Assembly: GCA_032622095.1 (NCBI GenBank) | Contig: CP136069.1 | Location: 68,163,319 to 68,227,318, forward strand | Reading direction: 5' to 3' | Source: Siphonodentalium dalli | Lineage: Eukaryota; Mollusca; Scaphopoda; Gadilida; Siphonodentaliidae | DNA length: 64,000 bases | Shown: positions 1-10,931 of the stretch, piece after piece | Layout of the letters: every line of letters begins with the position of its first letter | How positions within the stretch are numbered: the stretch's first letter is position 1 | Program-made: the position numbers and the translations under genes | Notes under the pieces: model-generated | What the model was told of the DNA's origin: nothing | Seen by the model: only the letters and a program-made list of their open reading frames with translations | The model's database searches: none

Positions 1-550
1 CTTGATTGTTACGTACCATCCCACAGGATCTCAGAACGTGGGCCACCAAGGTTCAACAAGGCCTGATTATCTGGAAGACGGATAGGAATGATGATTTTAT
101 GGGCGAGTATTGATAAACTAAATCCGGGCTCTGACTATACGAGTTCGTTAATTATTTTGGGTAAAATTTGCTCGATTTTTTACGTACCATGTATCCACAG
201 GATCTCAGAACGTGGGCCACCAAGGTTCAACAAGGCCTGATTATCTGGAAGACGGATAGGAATGATGATTATATGGGCGAATATTGGCAGATAAACTTAC
301 CCCGGTCTCTGAGTATATGAGTTTGTTAAATATTTGGGTAGAATTTGCTTGATGTTTTACGTACCATCCCCGGGATCTCAGAACGTGGGCAACCAAGGCC
401 TGATTACCCGGATGACGACAGGAATGATACTTGTATGGGCCAGTATTGACAGATAAAGTAACCCCGGGCTCTGAGTATACTAGTTTGTTAATTATTTTGG
501 GTAAAATTTGCTCAATTTTGTACATACAATCCCGTAGGATCTCCAACTTC
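1..550. repeat. Tandem repeat, ~173-bp unit, about 3 copies
   Basis: The phrase GGATCTCAGAACGTGGG recurs at 26, 200 and 373, and a degenerate form (GGATCTCCAAC) at 537, giving spacings of 174, 173 and 164 bp. Each unit also carries a TTACGTACCAT segment and a GGGTAAAATTTGCT segment. The array is cut by the left edge of the window, so the true copy number is unknown. Short open frames here on both strands repeat the same peptides out of phase and are not genes. Confidence 0.85.
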
Positions 551-1490
551 GTTGGTTATTTTTGGTATCATTTGCTTGATCTCTTATTTGCCGCCACCAT
601 AGGATGTCAAACACGTGGTCAACCACGAGTCATTTGGGCCTCTTAATGTGAGAGGCGGGTAGAAAACACAATTAGGTGGGGTATTGGTGTAGATAAAACT
701 TAGTTTTTTCTAAAATACCATCGGATGGCAAATAGCGCATATCGACGGAATCGCTTTTTATCATCCGATGGTAAACAGTCACTTCCAATTATCATGTACT
801 GCATACTGGTTGGCCAACAATAGTATGATAACAATTGGAATGAAAATTCCAATTGAATTTGTGGCAGGCGTGAAATTTCCAACTGTTGAAAATGCGACCA
901 ATGTTAGGGGGGGGGGGGGTAAGATACAAATAAACCGACTGTTTCAGTAGCCGAAACTTATCTTTATCGGCAGGCCAGCAACCACCACGTAAGGGGTTTG
1001 TTGTGACCAAAATACATATAACTTTTAACTAATAGTGGATGTTGGTACAGGACGAGGTGGACACACCAGCACAAGTTACGAAATGTATGGCCGCTCCTCT
1101 GCCCCAGCATTCTCACATAGCTGTACGGACCAGGGGTGCTGGTTTATTAAAGCTCAAAATTCGGACAATTTTTGGGCAAATTGGGGATAATTTCGACCAA
1201 ATTCGGCAACTTTTCGGGCAAATTGAACGGTATTTCATAGGGAGATTGTGGCAGATTACAGTATTTTGCATATTTCTGCCGGAATTATACATATTTAAGG
1301 TTAATTTGAATCTCTTTTGTTTTATTGATGTGTGTATGCAGGGTGTATTCTACAATAACTGTGTTAAAACCATGAATATATCATGTATAAAACTCGGGCA
1401 AAAGGTTTCAGCCCCCTAAAAACTCTGGCGCCCGTACGTCTATGCATTCACATGCGGATGAATGCAAATCGATGATGGTGTTGTAGGAAG
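551..1490. other. Non-coding stretch with short hairpins and a G13 tract
   Basis: No gene is recognised. Visible structure: a perfect 12-bp inverted repeat (TACCATCGGATG at 717-728, CATCCGATGGTA at 760-771), a 9-bp hairpin CAATTGGAA/TTCCAATTG at 832-855, and a G13 run at 907-919. The open frame at 1,039-1,419 is largely built from imperfect repeats of a TTCGGGCAAATT-like phrase, with no recognisable domain. Its end (AGCCCCCTAAAAACTCTGGC near 1,410-1,430) reads like old transposon sequence, so I do not call it a gene. Confidence 0.5.
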
Positions 1491-2463
1491 CAGGGAGTAG
1501 GGATGGGGTAACTGTATTCTGGAGAGTACTTTTTGATTACTTTAGATTACATCTTACCAAAGTATTCTAGATTATTTGTTTTTAAAGTTGAGTTGAAACC
1601 TATCTTACAATAGCATATATTTGAAGGGACCAGTGGCCAAAATGGTTGAAATTGCTGATGCCAAGGATAAACGTGAACAAATAGCTCCATCAATAGATAC
1701 ATAATCAGAAGTTAACATATATCATGTGAAAACAATGGATTTTAGTATTATATCATGTCATCTTTAAAACATCAGAATTGCTTCAGTCTAGATATCTAAC
1801 AGACTCAATCGTCACATAGTGGTTTGATAACAGTCAGGTGTAAATTAGCATTTGGTCATTAAGAGATTAACTGGCTTCAGACACAGTCACTGATTAAACA
1901 ACGAGAATTATGATTTAGCATTGTTGAGTGCTGAGATGCTAAGATTTCAAATAGGCTATTTCGCTGTAATGGACTCACATTATTACCAGCCAACAAAGCA
2001 TGCGTATAATATTAATTTATCCATGCTTGAAAATCAACTAATTATAATTTATTTGATAATATGAAGTTAATCAGATACCAGATTTAGAGAGTTGACAGAG
2101 AACAAGGAATATATTCTGAATTAAACTGTCTGTCTTCTGAAAGTTGTTTCCAAATTGCCGATGGACCCAATTATTTTTGAGATTTTTATTATGGCAGGAT
2201 GTTGAGAATACCGTTGTCCAATGTCCAACCATAACTTAATCGTGCTGAATATTTACTGCCTATATTAAACACATAACAGAGCATGTGTTCTGTTATGGTC
2301 ACAACTGGTCCATTTGTTATTTTAATTTTAAGGTTGACTATTATGTTTGGGTATATAGCACACTATGGTAAATAAAATATGGATTTCTTCAATATTTCAT
2401 CTGAAAGTAATCGGATGTAATCAACATGTATGTGATTACTTTTCGAAAAGTATTGCATCCCTG
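1491..2463. mobile_element. hAT-like non-autonomous DNA transposon (MITE-like)
   Basis: The right end, read inward on the minus strand, begins CAGGGATGCAATACTTTTCG. The left end begins CAGGGAGTAGGGATGG, followed by GAGAGTACTTTTTGATTAC. CAGGGATG-type termini followed by a TACTTTT/AAAAGTA core are common in hAT-superfamily elements. The interior (~970 bp, AT-rich) has no transposase. A perfect 16-bp palindrome (TACTTTTCGAAAAGTA) sits inside the right end at 2,437-2,452. An 8-bp target duplication is not clear, so the left boundary (1,491 or 1,498) is uncertain. Confidence 0.45.
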
Positions 2464-2681
2464 GACTGGGAAGTAACTTAATGAGAGCTTTGTAGTAGGG
2501 TGTCCCGTGATCACGACTGGATACGCGTGGGGGACACCGTTTACAATTAAATCACGCAGCTTGTTGTGGACAATGCTTCACACCGCGGGGAATAATGAAC
2601 ACGAAAATGTCGCGCTCAGCCCATCAAACATGTTTAAAGTTTGCCATATCTATGTTCGTATAAATTAATTCAATTGTGTCA

Positions 2682-3429
2682 TCTTCTCCTATATATTTTT
2701 AGACTTCCGTATATGTGTGTGTACTTTATAGAATCGAAAACGGCTGGTCAGTTCGAGCTCAAACTTCCTATATAAGTGTAAAAACCCACGGGAATGGCCG
2801 TCGTCGCGTTTTGGACAAGCTCTGAGCACTCATTCTCCACTCCCAATCATCGACGTTGCTAAACGGTTACACATGCATACGAAACTACGGATGCAAAACG
2901 CGAAATGCATTTATCTCGATTAAAAAGGCAGAATTAACGTGTTGTGTTATTCTTATGTCTGGCGTTCCTAGGAACGGGGGAATTTTTCAATCATACCTCT
3001 TTTAGGGACGGGTACTGCGTGTTGTGTGAAAACCAAAAATGCGTGTTGTGTGATTCTTATGTCTGTCGTTCCTAGGCACGGGGAAAATTTTCATCGGGTC
3101 AGTTTTTCCGCCCGATGTACCTTAAATCATACCTATTTTAGGGACGGGTACTGCGTGTTGTGTGATTCTTATGTCTTCTTCACCTTAATCGGGTAAAATA
3201 AGGTCTAATCGGGTAAAATATTGAAAAACCAAAAATTATATTAAAAAAAATTAATTCAAAAATCCAGTAAATTAAAAATGCACATTTAACACATGTTATA
3301 AAAAAAAAATTAATATTATCTCATTGAAAAAAAAAATTTAAATTCAAAAATTAATTCAAAAATTAATATTGTTTTTTTTAAATTGTCATGTTTCTGACGA
3401 ACGCCGCCAGTGGCGGGCTAACCTGCTAG
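2682..3429 (+). mobile_element. Non-autonomous Helitron, family A (copy 1)
   Basis: The 5' end (TCTTCTCCTATATATTTTTA) is preceded by A. The 3' end has a short hairpin CCGCC-AGT-GGCGG followed by GCTAACCTGCTAG and then T. A 5' TC, a 3' CTAG, a hairpin about 10 nt before the end and an A/T target are Helitron hallmarks. The interior has repeated TGCGTGTTGTGTGA and GTCGTTCCTAGG phrases and an AT-rich stretch near 3,230-3,380. No Rep/helicase is present, so it would depend on an autonomous element elsewhere. Confidence 0.75.
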
Positions 3430-3431
3430 TA

Positions 3432-3699
3432 TCTTATATATTTTGAAGACCTCTGTTTGTCTGTATGTTTGTCTGTATGTTTGTCTGTATGTCATTTATA
3501 CAAATCTACGATTCTCGACCGATCGGGACGAAACTTGGTACGTGTGTGTAGTTTGACCAGGCGGTCGACGTTATCGTATTGGTGAGCCCGTGCGGCGCCC
3601 GCTTCGCGAATGCGCAGACCAGATCTCGGAAACGGGTGGAGCTATCGACTTGAAATTTGGTTTTTGAATAGCCCGGACAACGTCTGGCTCATCTGCTAT
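3432..3699 (+). mobile_element. Short Helitron-like element with a variant 3' end
   Basis: It starts TCTTATATATTTTGAAGACC two bases after the previous CTAG. It ends with a different hairpin (CCGGAC-AAC-GTCTGG) followed by CTCATCTGCTAT, so the terminus reads CTAT rather than CTAG. The interior contains a 12-bp tandem repeat TGTTTGTCTGTA (about 3 copies, 3,453-3,492) and the segment ATTCTCGACCGATCGGGACG, which is shared with the element at 3,891-4,514. I infer a third terminal variant of the same Helitron lineage. Confidence 0.5.
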
Positions 3700-3702
3700 C
3701 TA

Positions 3703-3890
3703 TCTTCTCTTCTATATATTTTGAGAACTCCTTGTATTCGAGAGATAGCCCACACCCTCCGGACCTCAATGATATGATCGTGAATGAGTATTGATATACC
3801 CCACTAAACTTTGACAAACACCAGTAATGGTGTGTAGATCATTTACATATCTCTCCTATATATTTTAATACAATCTATCTAATTTACATA
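3703..3890 (+). mobile_element. Truncated Helitron 5' ends, two fragments
   Basis: Two further 5' termini occur without matching 3' ends: TCTTCTCTTCTATATATTTT at 3,703 and TCTCTCCTATATATTTTAAT at 3,850. Each is soon followed by another 5' terminus. They look like Helitrons interrupted or replaced by later insertions at the same spot. Confidence 0.5.
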
Positions 3891-4514
3891 TCTCTCTTAT
3901 ATATTTATGTTTGTGTGTGTGTTGTACTTCATACAAATCTACGATTCTCGACCGATCGGGACGAAACTTGGTACGTGTGTGTAGTTTGACCAGGCGGTGG
4001 TCGTTGTCGTATTGGCGAGCCCGTGCGACGCCCGTGCAGCGCATGCGCAGACGAGATCTCGGAAACGGGTGGAGCTATCGACTTGAAATTTGCTATGTGA
4101 ATGTATCTTGCGCCGGGTACAAATTTTATCGGGTCGCCGAGCCCGTGCGACGCCCGTGCAGCGCATGCGCAGACGAGATCTCGGAAACCGGTGGAGCTAT
4201 CGACTTGAAATTTGCTATGTGAATGTATCTTGCGCCGTGTACAAATTTTATCGGGTCGCCGAGCCCGTGCGACGCCCGTGAAGCGCATGCGCAGACGAGA
4301 TCTCGGAAACGGGTGGAGCTATCGACTTGAAATTTGGCATGTGAATGTATCTTGCGCCGGGTACAAATTTTCATGCGCAGACCAGATCTCGGAAACTGGT
4401 GGAGCTACCGGGTACAAATTGTTCTTATTGAAACGCGTGGAGCTAAAAATTAAAAAAATATATATAAAAATGTCATGTTTCGGACAAGCCGCCGGTGGCG
4501 GGCTAACCTGCTAG
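3891..4514 (+). mobile_element. Non-autonomous Helitron, family A, with 122-bp internal repeats
   Basis: The 5' end is TCTCTCTTATATATTTATG; the 3' end is CCGCCGGTGGCGG followed by GCTAACCTGCTAG at 4,514. Internally a GC-rich 122-bp unit (GCGCATGCGCAGACGAGATC at 4,039, 4,161 and 4,283, with a partial copy near 4,372) is repeated three to four times. The overlapping open frames here on both strands are by-products of this repeat. Confidence 0.7.
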
Positions 4515-5995
4515 TACTATATATTTTGAGAACTACGTATATATATGTGTGTGTTTGTACTTCATAGAATCCAAAACGAGTGTACAGATTGAGATCAAAT
4601 TTCGTATGTAAGTGTAAAATCACACCGACACCGCCGTAGTCGTGTTTTGGAGAACCTCAGAGCACCGTCTCTCCCTTCCCAATCATCAAATTCACCGCAA
4701 TCGGCACTTCGCGGTTAATTGATATTCGCTCGCGATCCAAGAGGAGTAACTCTACATTTTTTTTATATCTGTATATGTATATTTTTATATCCATATTCAC
4801 TTCAAACTGCTAAACCCGTTGAGCCAAAACTTGCTAATACCTCGCAAAATATAGAATTTACATTTTATGATGTATACATTTTTTGTTACGGCTGAAAATC
4901 TTAGTCTATTTCCGAAACTTTCATATAAACAAGCTCTAAACTTACACCCCTCGATTCCTGCTAACTCACGCAGCTATACACACTGCCCCAAACCGTGAAC
5001 GCCAACGACATTGTTGGCGAGAAAATAGCCCCCAAGCCGTAAATATCAACAACAACGATATTACTAAATTCACGTTTTCGCAATGTGAGAGTTTTCGGGG
5101 AGCCGTGATGCCAACAACAACGACCCGAAGCCCTGAATGCCAACAACAGATTCAATGCAATGTTATCGCTCGAAATACTGAAACATTCATATAAACAAGC
5201 TCTAAACTTACACCCCTCGATTCCTGCTAACTCACGCAGCTATACACTCTGCCCCAAACCGTGAACGCCAACGACATTGTTGGCGAGAAAATAGCCCCCA
5301 AGCCGTAAATATCAACAACAACGATATTACCAAATACACGTTTTCGGCAATGTGAGAGTTTTCGGTGAGCCGTGATGCCAACAACAACGACCCGAAGCCC
5401 TGAATGCCAACAACAGATTCAATGCAATGTTATCTATTATGCAGAGAGATTTCACGACATTACGACGGGTACGGCAGACTCGAAATATTATGCAGACAGA
5501 TTTCCCGACGGGAAGCGTTTGTTTTAAATTCAATGCAATGTTATCGTAGAGAGATTTCACGAAACAAAGAATGCGTTGTATGTCGTTCCTAGGAAGGGGG
5601 GATTTCTACGGGTAAATTTTTCCGCCAGAAAAAAAAAATTTAATTCAAACAATTTAAAATTTAATTTCAATTCAATGCAATGTTATCGTAGAGAGATTTC
5701 ACGAAACAAAGAATGCGTTGTCTGTCGTTCCTAGGAAGGGGGGATTTCTACGGGTAAATTTTTCGCCAGAAACAAAAAAAATAATTAAAACAATTTAAAA
5801 TTTAATTAAAACAATTTAAAATTAAAAAAAATTAACAATAAAAAAACGATTCAGAAACAAAATATATTAAATTTAAAAAACATTAAATTCATATTAAAAA
5901 ATAAAAATAAATAAAAACAAAATAATTTCAAAAATGTAATGTTTCTGAAACAAAGCCATGGGACGAATGCCGCCAGTGGCGGGCTAACCTGCTAG
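4515..5995 (+). mobile_element. Non-autonomous Helitron, family A, 1.48 kb
   Basis: It begins TACTATATATTTTGAGAACT immediately after the preceding CTAG and ends CCGCCAGTGGCGG, then GCTAACCTGCTAG at 5,995. It holds two internal direct duplications: ~240 bp at 4,920-5,160 repeated at 5,187-5,440 (offset 267), and ~100 bp at 5,530-5,625 repeated at 5,670-5,770. An AT-rich zone fills 5,770-5,940. No transposition protein is encoded. Confidence 0.75.
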
Positions 5996-6672
5996 TCTAC
6001 TATATATTTTGAGAACTCCGTATATATATGTGTGTGTTTGTCCTTTATATAATCGAAAACGGCTGGTCAGATCGAGCTCAAACTTCCTATATAAGTGTCG
6101 TCGCGTTTTGGACAAGCTCTGAGCACTCATTCTCCACTCCCAATCATCAAAATCACCGCAAACGGCACTTCGGGGGTTAAGGCATCAACGATCTTTATAT
6201 TGACCATATTTGGAGTTGTTAACCGACTAGCGCTCTTTATTGCCATCGACGTTGCAAACGGTTACACATGCATACGAAACTACGGATGCAAAACGCGAAA
6301 TGCATTTATCTCGATTAAAAAGGCAGAATTAACGTTTTGTGTGATTCTTATGTCTGTCGTTCCTAGGAACGGGGGAAATTTTCAATCATACCTCTTTTAG
6401 GGACGGGTACTGCGTGTTGTGTGAAAACCAAAAATGCGTGCTGTGTGATTCTTATGTATGTCGTCCCTAGGCACGGGGGAAATTTTCATCGGGTAAGTTT
6501 TTCCGCCCGATGTACCTTAAATCATACCTATTTTAGGGACAGTACTGTGTGTTGTGTGATTCTTCACCTTAATCGGGTAAAAGAAGGTCTAATCGGGTAA
6601 AATATTGAAAAACCAAAATTATAAATTGTCATGTTTCCGACGAACGCCGCCAGTGGCGGGCTAACCTGCTAG
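5996..6672 (+). mobile_element. Non-autonomous Helitron, family A, 0.68 kb
   Basis: The 5' TCTACTATATATTTTGAGAA abuts the previous CTAG with no spacer. The 3' end is the CCGCCAGTGGCGG hairpin plus GCTAACCTGCTAG. The interior closely parallels the element at 2,682-3,429 (AATCGAAAACGGCTGGTCAG and TTAGGGACGGGTACTGCGTG), so the two are recent relatives. The open frame at 6,095-6,400 is not convincing coding sequence. Confidence 0.8.
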
Positions 6673-7888
6673 TCTACTATATATTTTGAGACTTCCGTAT
6701 ATATATATGTGTGTGTGTACTTTATAGAATCGAAAACGGCTGGTCAGATCGAGCTCAAACTTCCAATCTAAGGGTAAAAACCACGGGAATGGTCGACGTC
6801 GCGTTTTGGACAAGCTATGAGCACTCATTCTCCACTCGCAATCATCAAAATCACCGCAAACGGCACTGCGTGGGTTAATCGCGTTGATAGTTAAAGAGCG
6901 TTCCTATCCGCAGTGTAGTTGATAAAGAGCGTATGTGTGTAAAATGATTCTTACGTCTGGGTCTGGGCGTGTGCGTTAGTATACAGATATGAGTGTGTTG
7001 TCTGATTCTTACGTACTTAGGGCTTCCTATGAACGCGGATCGGGTTTTGTTTTCCGCCCTAGGTGATCTTCACCTTGAAACGGGTACCCACAAATGATAA
7101 ATATGTGTGTGTCCTCGAACTGATTGAGCTCAAACTTGCTACCTACGGGAAGTGTCGTGGATGCGGTGGTTAATCAAGTGATAATTTAATGAGCGTTTGT
7201 AAATGACGCGTCGCTATAAAAGAGCGTTTGTTTACAATTCAACGCAACGTTATCGCTCGAAATTTAGCATCGAAAAAAATGAATTTCTTCCTTCTAAAAC
7301 ATAATTACGTGTTGGACTGTGTCATTTTAAGAATATATAAGTATTACACGCACTCACACGAAGTCTCAGCTTGAAATTTTGAAAAATAAGAGGTTTATCG
7401 ACATAAACCGATTTGAATGCGAAATCATGTGTTAATAAATTTTGGGGCTCAGCTGTTCTTTGTGTTTTCTAAGCTGCTTCATATTGGGCCCCAGGGTTAT
7501 TATTTTCGATACACTGTTAAAATTTTTTATGGAAGCAAAATGGTCAAGTCGGGACGGGTCAACCGATTGAGTCCCGAAAGTGTCACGGACGGGTAAAATC
7601 GTGACCCCTATGTTACATTGACCTTCAAACTGGTCAATTCAAGGTCAAATTGGGTAAAACTGGCGGATTTCTGTACTTTTGTCCGGGGAGTGTTTGGGAC
7701 GGGTCAAAACATGACCACGACCTGACCTTGATATACACAATTGTCAATTCAAGGTCAAATCGGGTAAAACTTGCTGATTTCGACGAAATTTGGTACAAAT
7801 GCAGCACAAGTGTCTCGGAACCTGTTGCAATTGCTTTTTCGAACAAAGCCATGGGACGAATGCCGCCAGTGGCGGGCTAACCTGCTAG
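6673..7888 (+). mobile_element. Non-autonomous Helitron, family A, carrying GGTCA-rich internal repeats
   Basis: The 5' TCTACTATATATTTTGAGAC abuts the previous CTAG; the 3' hairpin and CTAG end at 7,888. The last ~350 bp (7,530-7,840) contain two copies of a GGTCAATTCAAGGTCAAAT-type unit that is also the main internal repeat of family B elements. This indicates internal sequence exchange between families. No Rep or helicase is present. Confidence 0.75.
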
Positions 7889-8825
7889 TCTAATATATAA
7901 TTTGAGACTTCCGTAAATAAAAGTGTATATGTGTCCTTTATAGACTCGAACACGGTTGGACCGATTGAGCCAAACTTCCAATCTAAAGGTAAAATACACG
8001 GGAATGGTCGTCGCGGCGTTTCGGTGAAGCTCCGACCACCCGTTCTTCACTCCCAATAATCAAAATCACCGTCAACGGCACTGCGGGGGTTAATCGCGTT
8101 GATAGTTAAAGAGCGTTCCTATCCGTAGTGTAGTTGATAAAGAGCGTATGTGCGTAATGTGATTCTTTAGTCTGGGTCTGGGCGTGTGCGTGTAAGACTG
8201 TATTCAGACATGAGTGTGTTGTGTGACGTTGGCGTTGGTGGTTCACGGTGGGATTAATTTAAATATGTCATGTTGGTAACAATATCTAGCCGAGAATTCC
8301 TCAGACCTACAGACGAATGCGACCACCAAATTTCCAAATTGGTCACTTGACCTACCCATAAATATCTTCTGGGTAATTCCAGGGAATGCGTGCCCATTAT
8401 CGGGTCATTTTGTGTGTCGCGGTCGCGCCATTTTAACACTTTTGAGGTAAATGCACGTGGTTGTGAATTATGTCACGCCACGTGGATCCAGGCGGAAGTT
8501 AACCTGACCCTTCCGATGCCGCGTACGCTAGTGATACCGGAGTTATAGCATGCGCTGTATGTTTTTTGACTGACCGCAGTGCCCGATCCGCCGAATGTGA
8601 ACATGTTATCAACTGTTACGGCAGTCCGTGGCCCACGGCAGTCAATAGCCGTGTCGAATATTCAAGCCTACTGATCAATTCAAGGCCAAATCGGGTAAAA
8701 CTGGCGGATTTCGACGAAATTGTACACCTCTAGAGGTGCAGCATACGTGTATCGGAAGCTGTTGCAATTGCTTTTTCGAACAAAGCCATGAGACGAACCA
8801 CGCCAGTGGCGGGCTAACCTGCTAG
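7889..8825 (+). mobile_element. Non-autonomous Helitron, family A, 0.94 kb
   Basis: The 5' TCTAATATATAATTTGAGAC directly follows the previous CTAG; the 3' end is CGCCAGTGGCGGGCTAACCT then GCTAG at 8,825. The stretch 8,190-8,700 is shared with the next element (9,650-10,130), including the segment read as an open frame on the minus strand at 8,254-8,439. The last ~80 bp are repeated at the join of the large tandem duplication (17,426-17,504). Confidence 0.75.
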
Positions 8826-8849
8826 TCTACAATATAGTTTGAGAACTAC

Positions 8850-8887
<38 letters not shown>

Positions 8888-10291
8888 GTGTGTGTGTATA
8901 TATATATGTGGATACTTCATAGAATCGAAAACGGCTGCGCGGATCGAGCTCAAATTTCGTATATAAGGGTAAAAATCACGGGGATCGTCCACGTCGCATT
9001 TTGGACAAGCTCAGAGCACCGCTTCTCCATACCCAGTCACAAAAAAATGGCACCGTGGGGGTTAACACAACAACGCTCCTTATATCTTCCATATTGGGAT
9101 ATTTAACCGGTTAACGCTCTTTATAGTCATCGTTATCGATTCACGACCGATCCAAGAGGCGTAACTCTACATTTTGTATATACAGACTCTTTTAGGGACG
9201 GTACCATTAGTTAATATAGCCGTGAATGATAACAACAACGACACAATGCCAACAACAACGACTCTTTTAGGGACGGGTACCATTAGTTAATATACCGTGA
9301 ATGCCAACAACAACGACATATGCTATTTTCTCTTTACCGCAACGGCCAAATGCATTTATCTTGATTAAAAAAGGCAGAAAAATGCGTGTTGTTTGATTGT
9401 TATGTCTGTCGTTCCTAGGAACGGGAGACATTTTCATCGGACTCTTTTAGGGACGGGTACTGCGTGCTGTCTGATTCTTATGTCTTCTGCACCTTAATCG
9501 GGTAAAATATTGAAAAACCAAAAATTAAATTAAAACATTAATCCAAAAAATTAATTCAAAAATTTGATAGTTAAAGAGCGTTCCTATCCGCAGTGTAGTT
9601 GATAAAGAGCGTATGTGCGTAATGTGATTCTTACGTCTGGGTCTGGGCGTGTGCGTGTAAGACTGTATCCAGACATGAGCGTGCTGTGTGGCGTTGGTGT
9701 TGGTGGTTCACGGCGGGATTAATTTAAATATGTCATGTTGGTAACAATATCTAGCCGAGAATTTTCTCAGAACTACAGACGAATGCGACCACCAAATTTC
9801 AAAATTGGTCACTTGACCTTCCCATGAATATCTTCTTGGTAATTCCAGGGAATGCGTGCCCATTATCGGGTCATTTTGTGTGTCGCGGTCGCGGAATTTT
9901 AACACTTTTGAGGTAAATACACGTGGTTGTGAATTACGTCACGCCACGTGGATCCAGGCGGAAGTTAACCTGACCCTTCCGATGCCGCGTACGTTAGTGA
10001 TACCGGAGTTATAGCGTGCGCGTTATGTTTTTTGACTGACCGCAGTGCCCGATCCGCCGAATGTGAACATGTTATCAACTGTTACGGCAGTCCGTGGCCA
10101 ACGGCAGTCAATTGCCGTGTCGAATATTCAAGCCTACTGATCAATTCAAGGCCAAATCGGGTAAAACTGGCGGATTTAGACGACATTTTACACCTCTAGA
10201 GGTGCAGCATACGTGTATCGGAAGCTGTTGCAATTGCTTTTTCGAACAAAGCCATGAGACGAACCACGCCAGTGGCGGGCTAACCTGCTAG
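8826..10291 (+). mobile_element. Non-autonomous Helitron, family A, 1.47 kb (copy A)
   Basis: The 5' TCTACAATATAGTTTGAGAA abuts the previous CTAG; the 3' CGCCAGTGGCG hairpin and CTAG end at 10,291. A (TA)n microsatellite lies near 8,851-8,887. An internal direct repeat of GACTCTTTTAGGGACGGTAC occurs near 9,188 and 9,260. The open frames at 8,888-9,106 and 9,708-9,905 belong to the element body and have no recognisable domain. Confidence 0.8.
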
Positions 10292-10931
10292 TCTAATATC
10301 TATTTCGGGACTTCTGTGTGTCTGTGTGTTAGCTATGGCCGGGAAAACTGCCAGACGGATTTTGACGAAATTTGATACCTAGGGGTAATTCTTTCCAGGG
10401 ATGGTTTTGGACGGGTCAAATCGTGACCCCGACCTGACCTTGACCTTCAAAAAGGTCAATTCAAGGTCAAATCCGGTAAAACCGGACGGATTTCGACGAA
10501 ATTTGGTACCTAGAGGTACTTTTGGACGGGGAGTTTTTTGGATTGGTCAAATCGTTACCCCGACCTGACCTTGACCTTCAAAAAGGTCAATTCAAGGTCA
10601 AATCGGGTAAAACGGACGGATTTCGACGAAATTTGATACATAGAGTTACTTTTGTTCGGGGGGGGGGGGGTGTTTTGGACGGGTCAAATCGTGACCCCGA
10701 CCAGACCGTGACCTTCAAAATGGTCAATTCAAGGTAAAATCGGGTAAAATCGGACGGATTTCGACGGGTACTTTTGTCGGGTACTTTGGTCCGGGGAATG
10801 TTTTGGACGGGTCAAATCGTGACCCCCTCACCTGACCTTGACCTTCAAAATGGTCAATTCAAGGTCAAATCGCGCAATTCGCCGAAAAGCAGAGGAAAAA
10901 CAGCCCGAACGAAGTCGGGTCCACCAGCTAG
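10292..10931 (+). mobile_element. Non-autonomous Helitron, family B (copy A)
   Basis: The 5' TCTAATATCTATTTCGGGAC directly follows family A's CTAG. The 3' end has hairpin CCCGA-ACGAAG-TCGGG followed by TCCACCAGCTAG, then T. The body consists of about four ~115-bp units containing TGACCTTGACCTTCAAAA and AAGGTCAATTCAAGGTCA, ending GACGGGTCAAATCGTGACCC. A G13 tract lies at 10,658-10,670. Family B differs from family A in both termini but shares the internal unit. Confidence 0.75.

Noticed and set aside
3911-4514. Overlapping open frames on both strands giving similar peptides
   Set aside because: All arise from the GC-rich 122-bp internal repeat of a Helitron; each peptide repeats out of frame.
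2682-10931. An autonomous Helitron with Rep/helicase
   Set aside because: No HUH nuclease or helicase motif is visible in any frame; all elements are under 1.5 kb.
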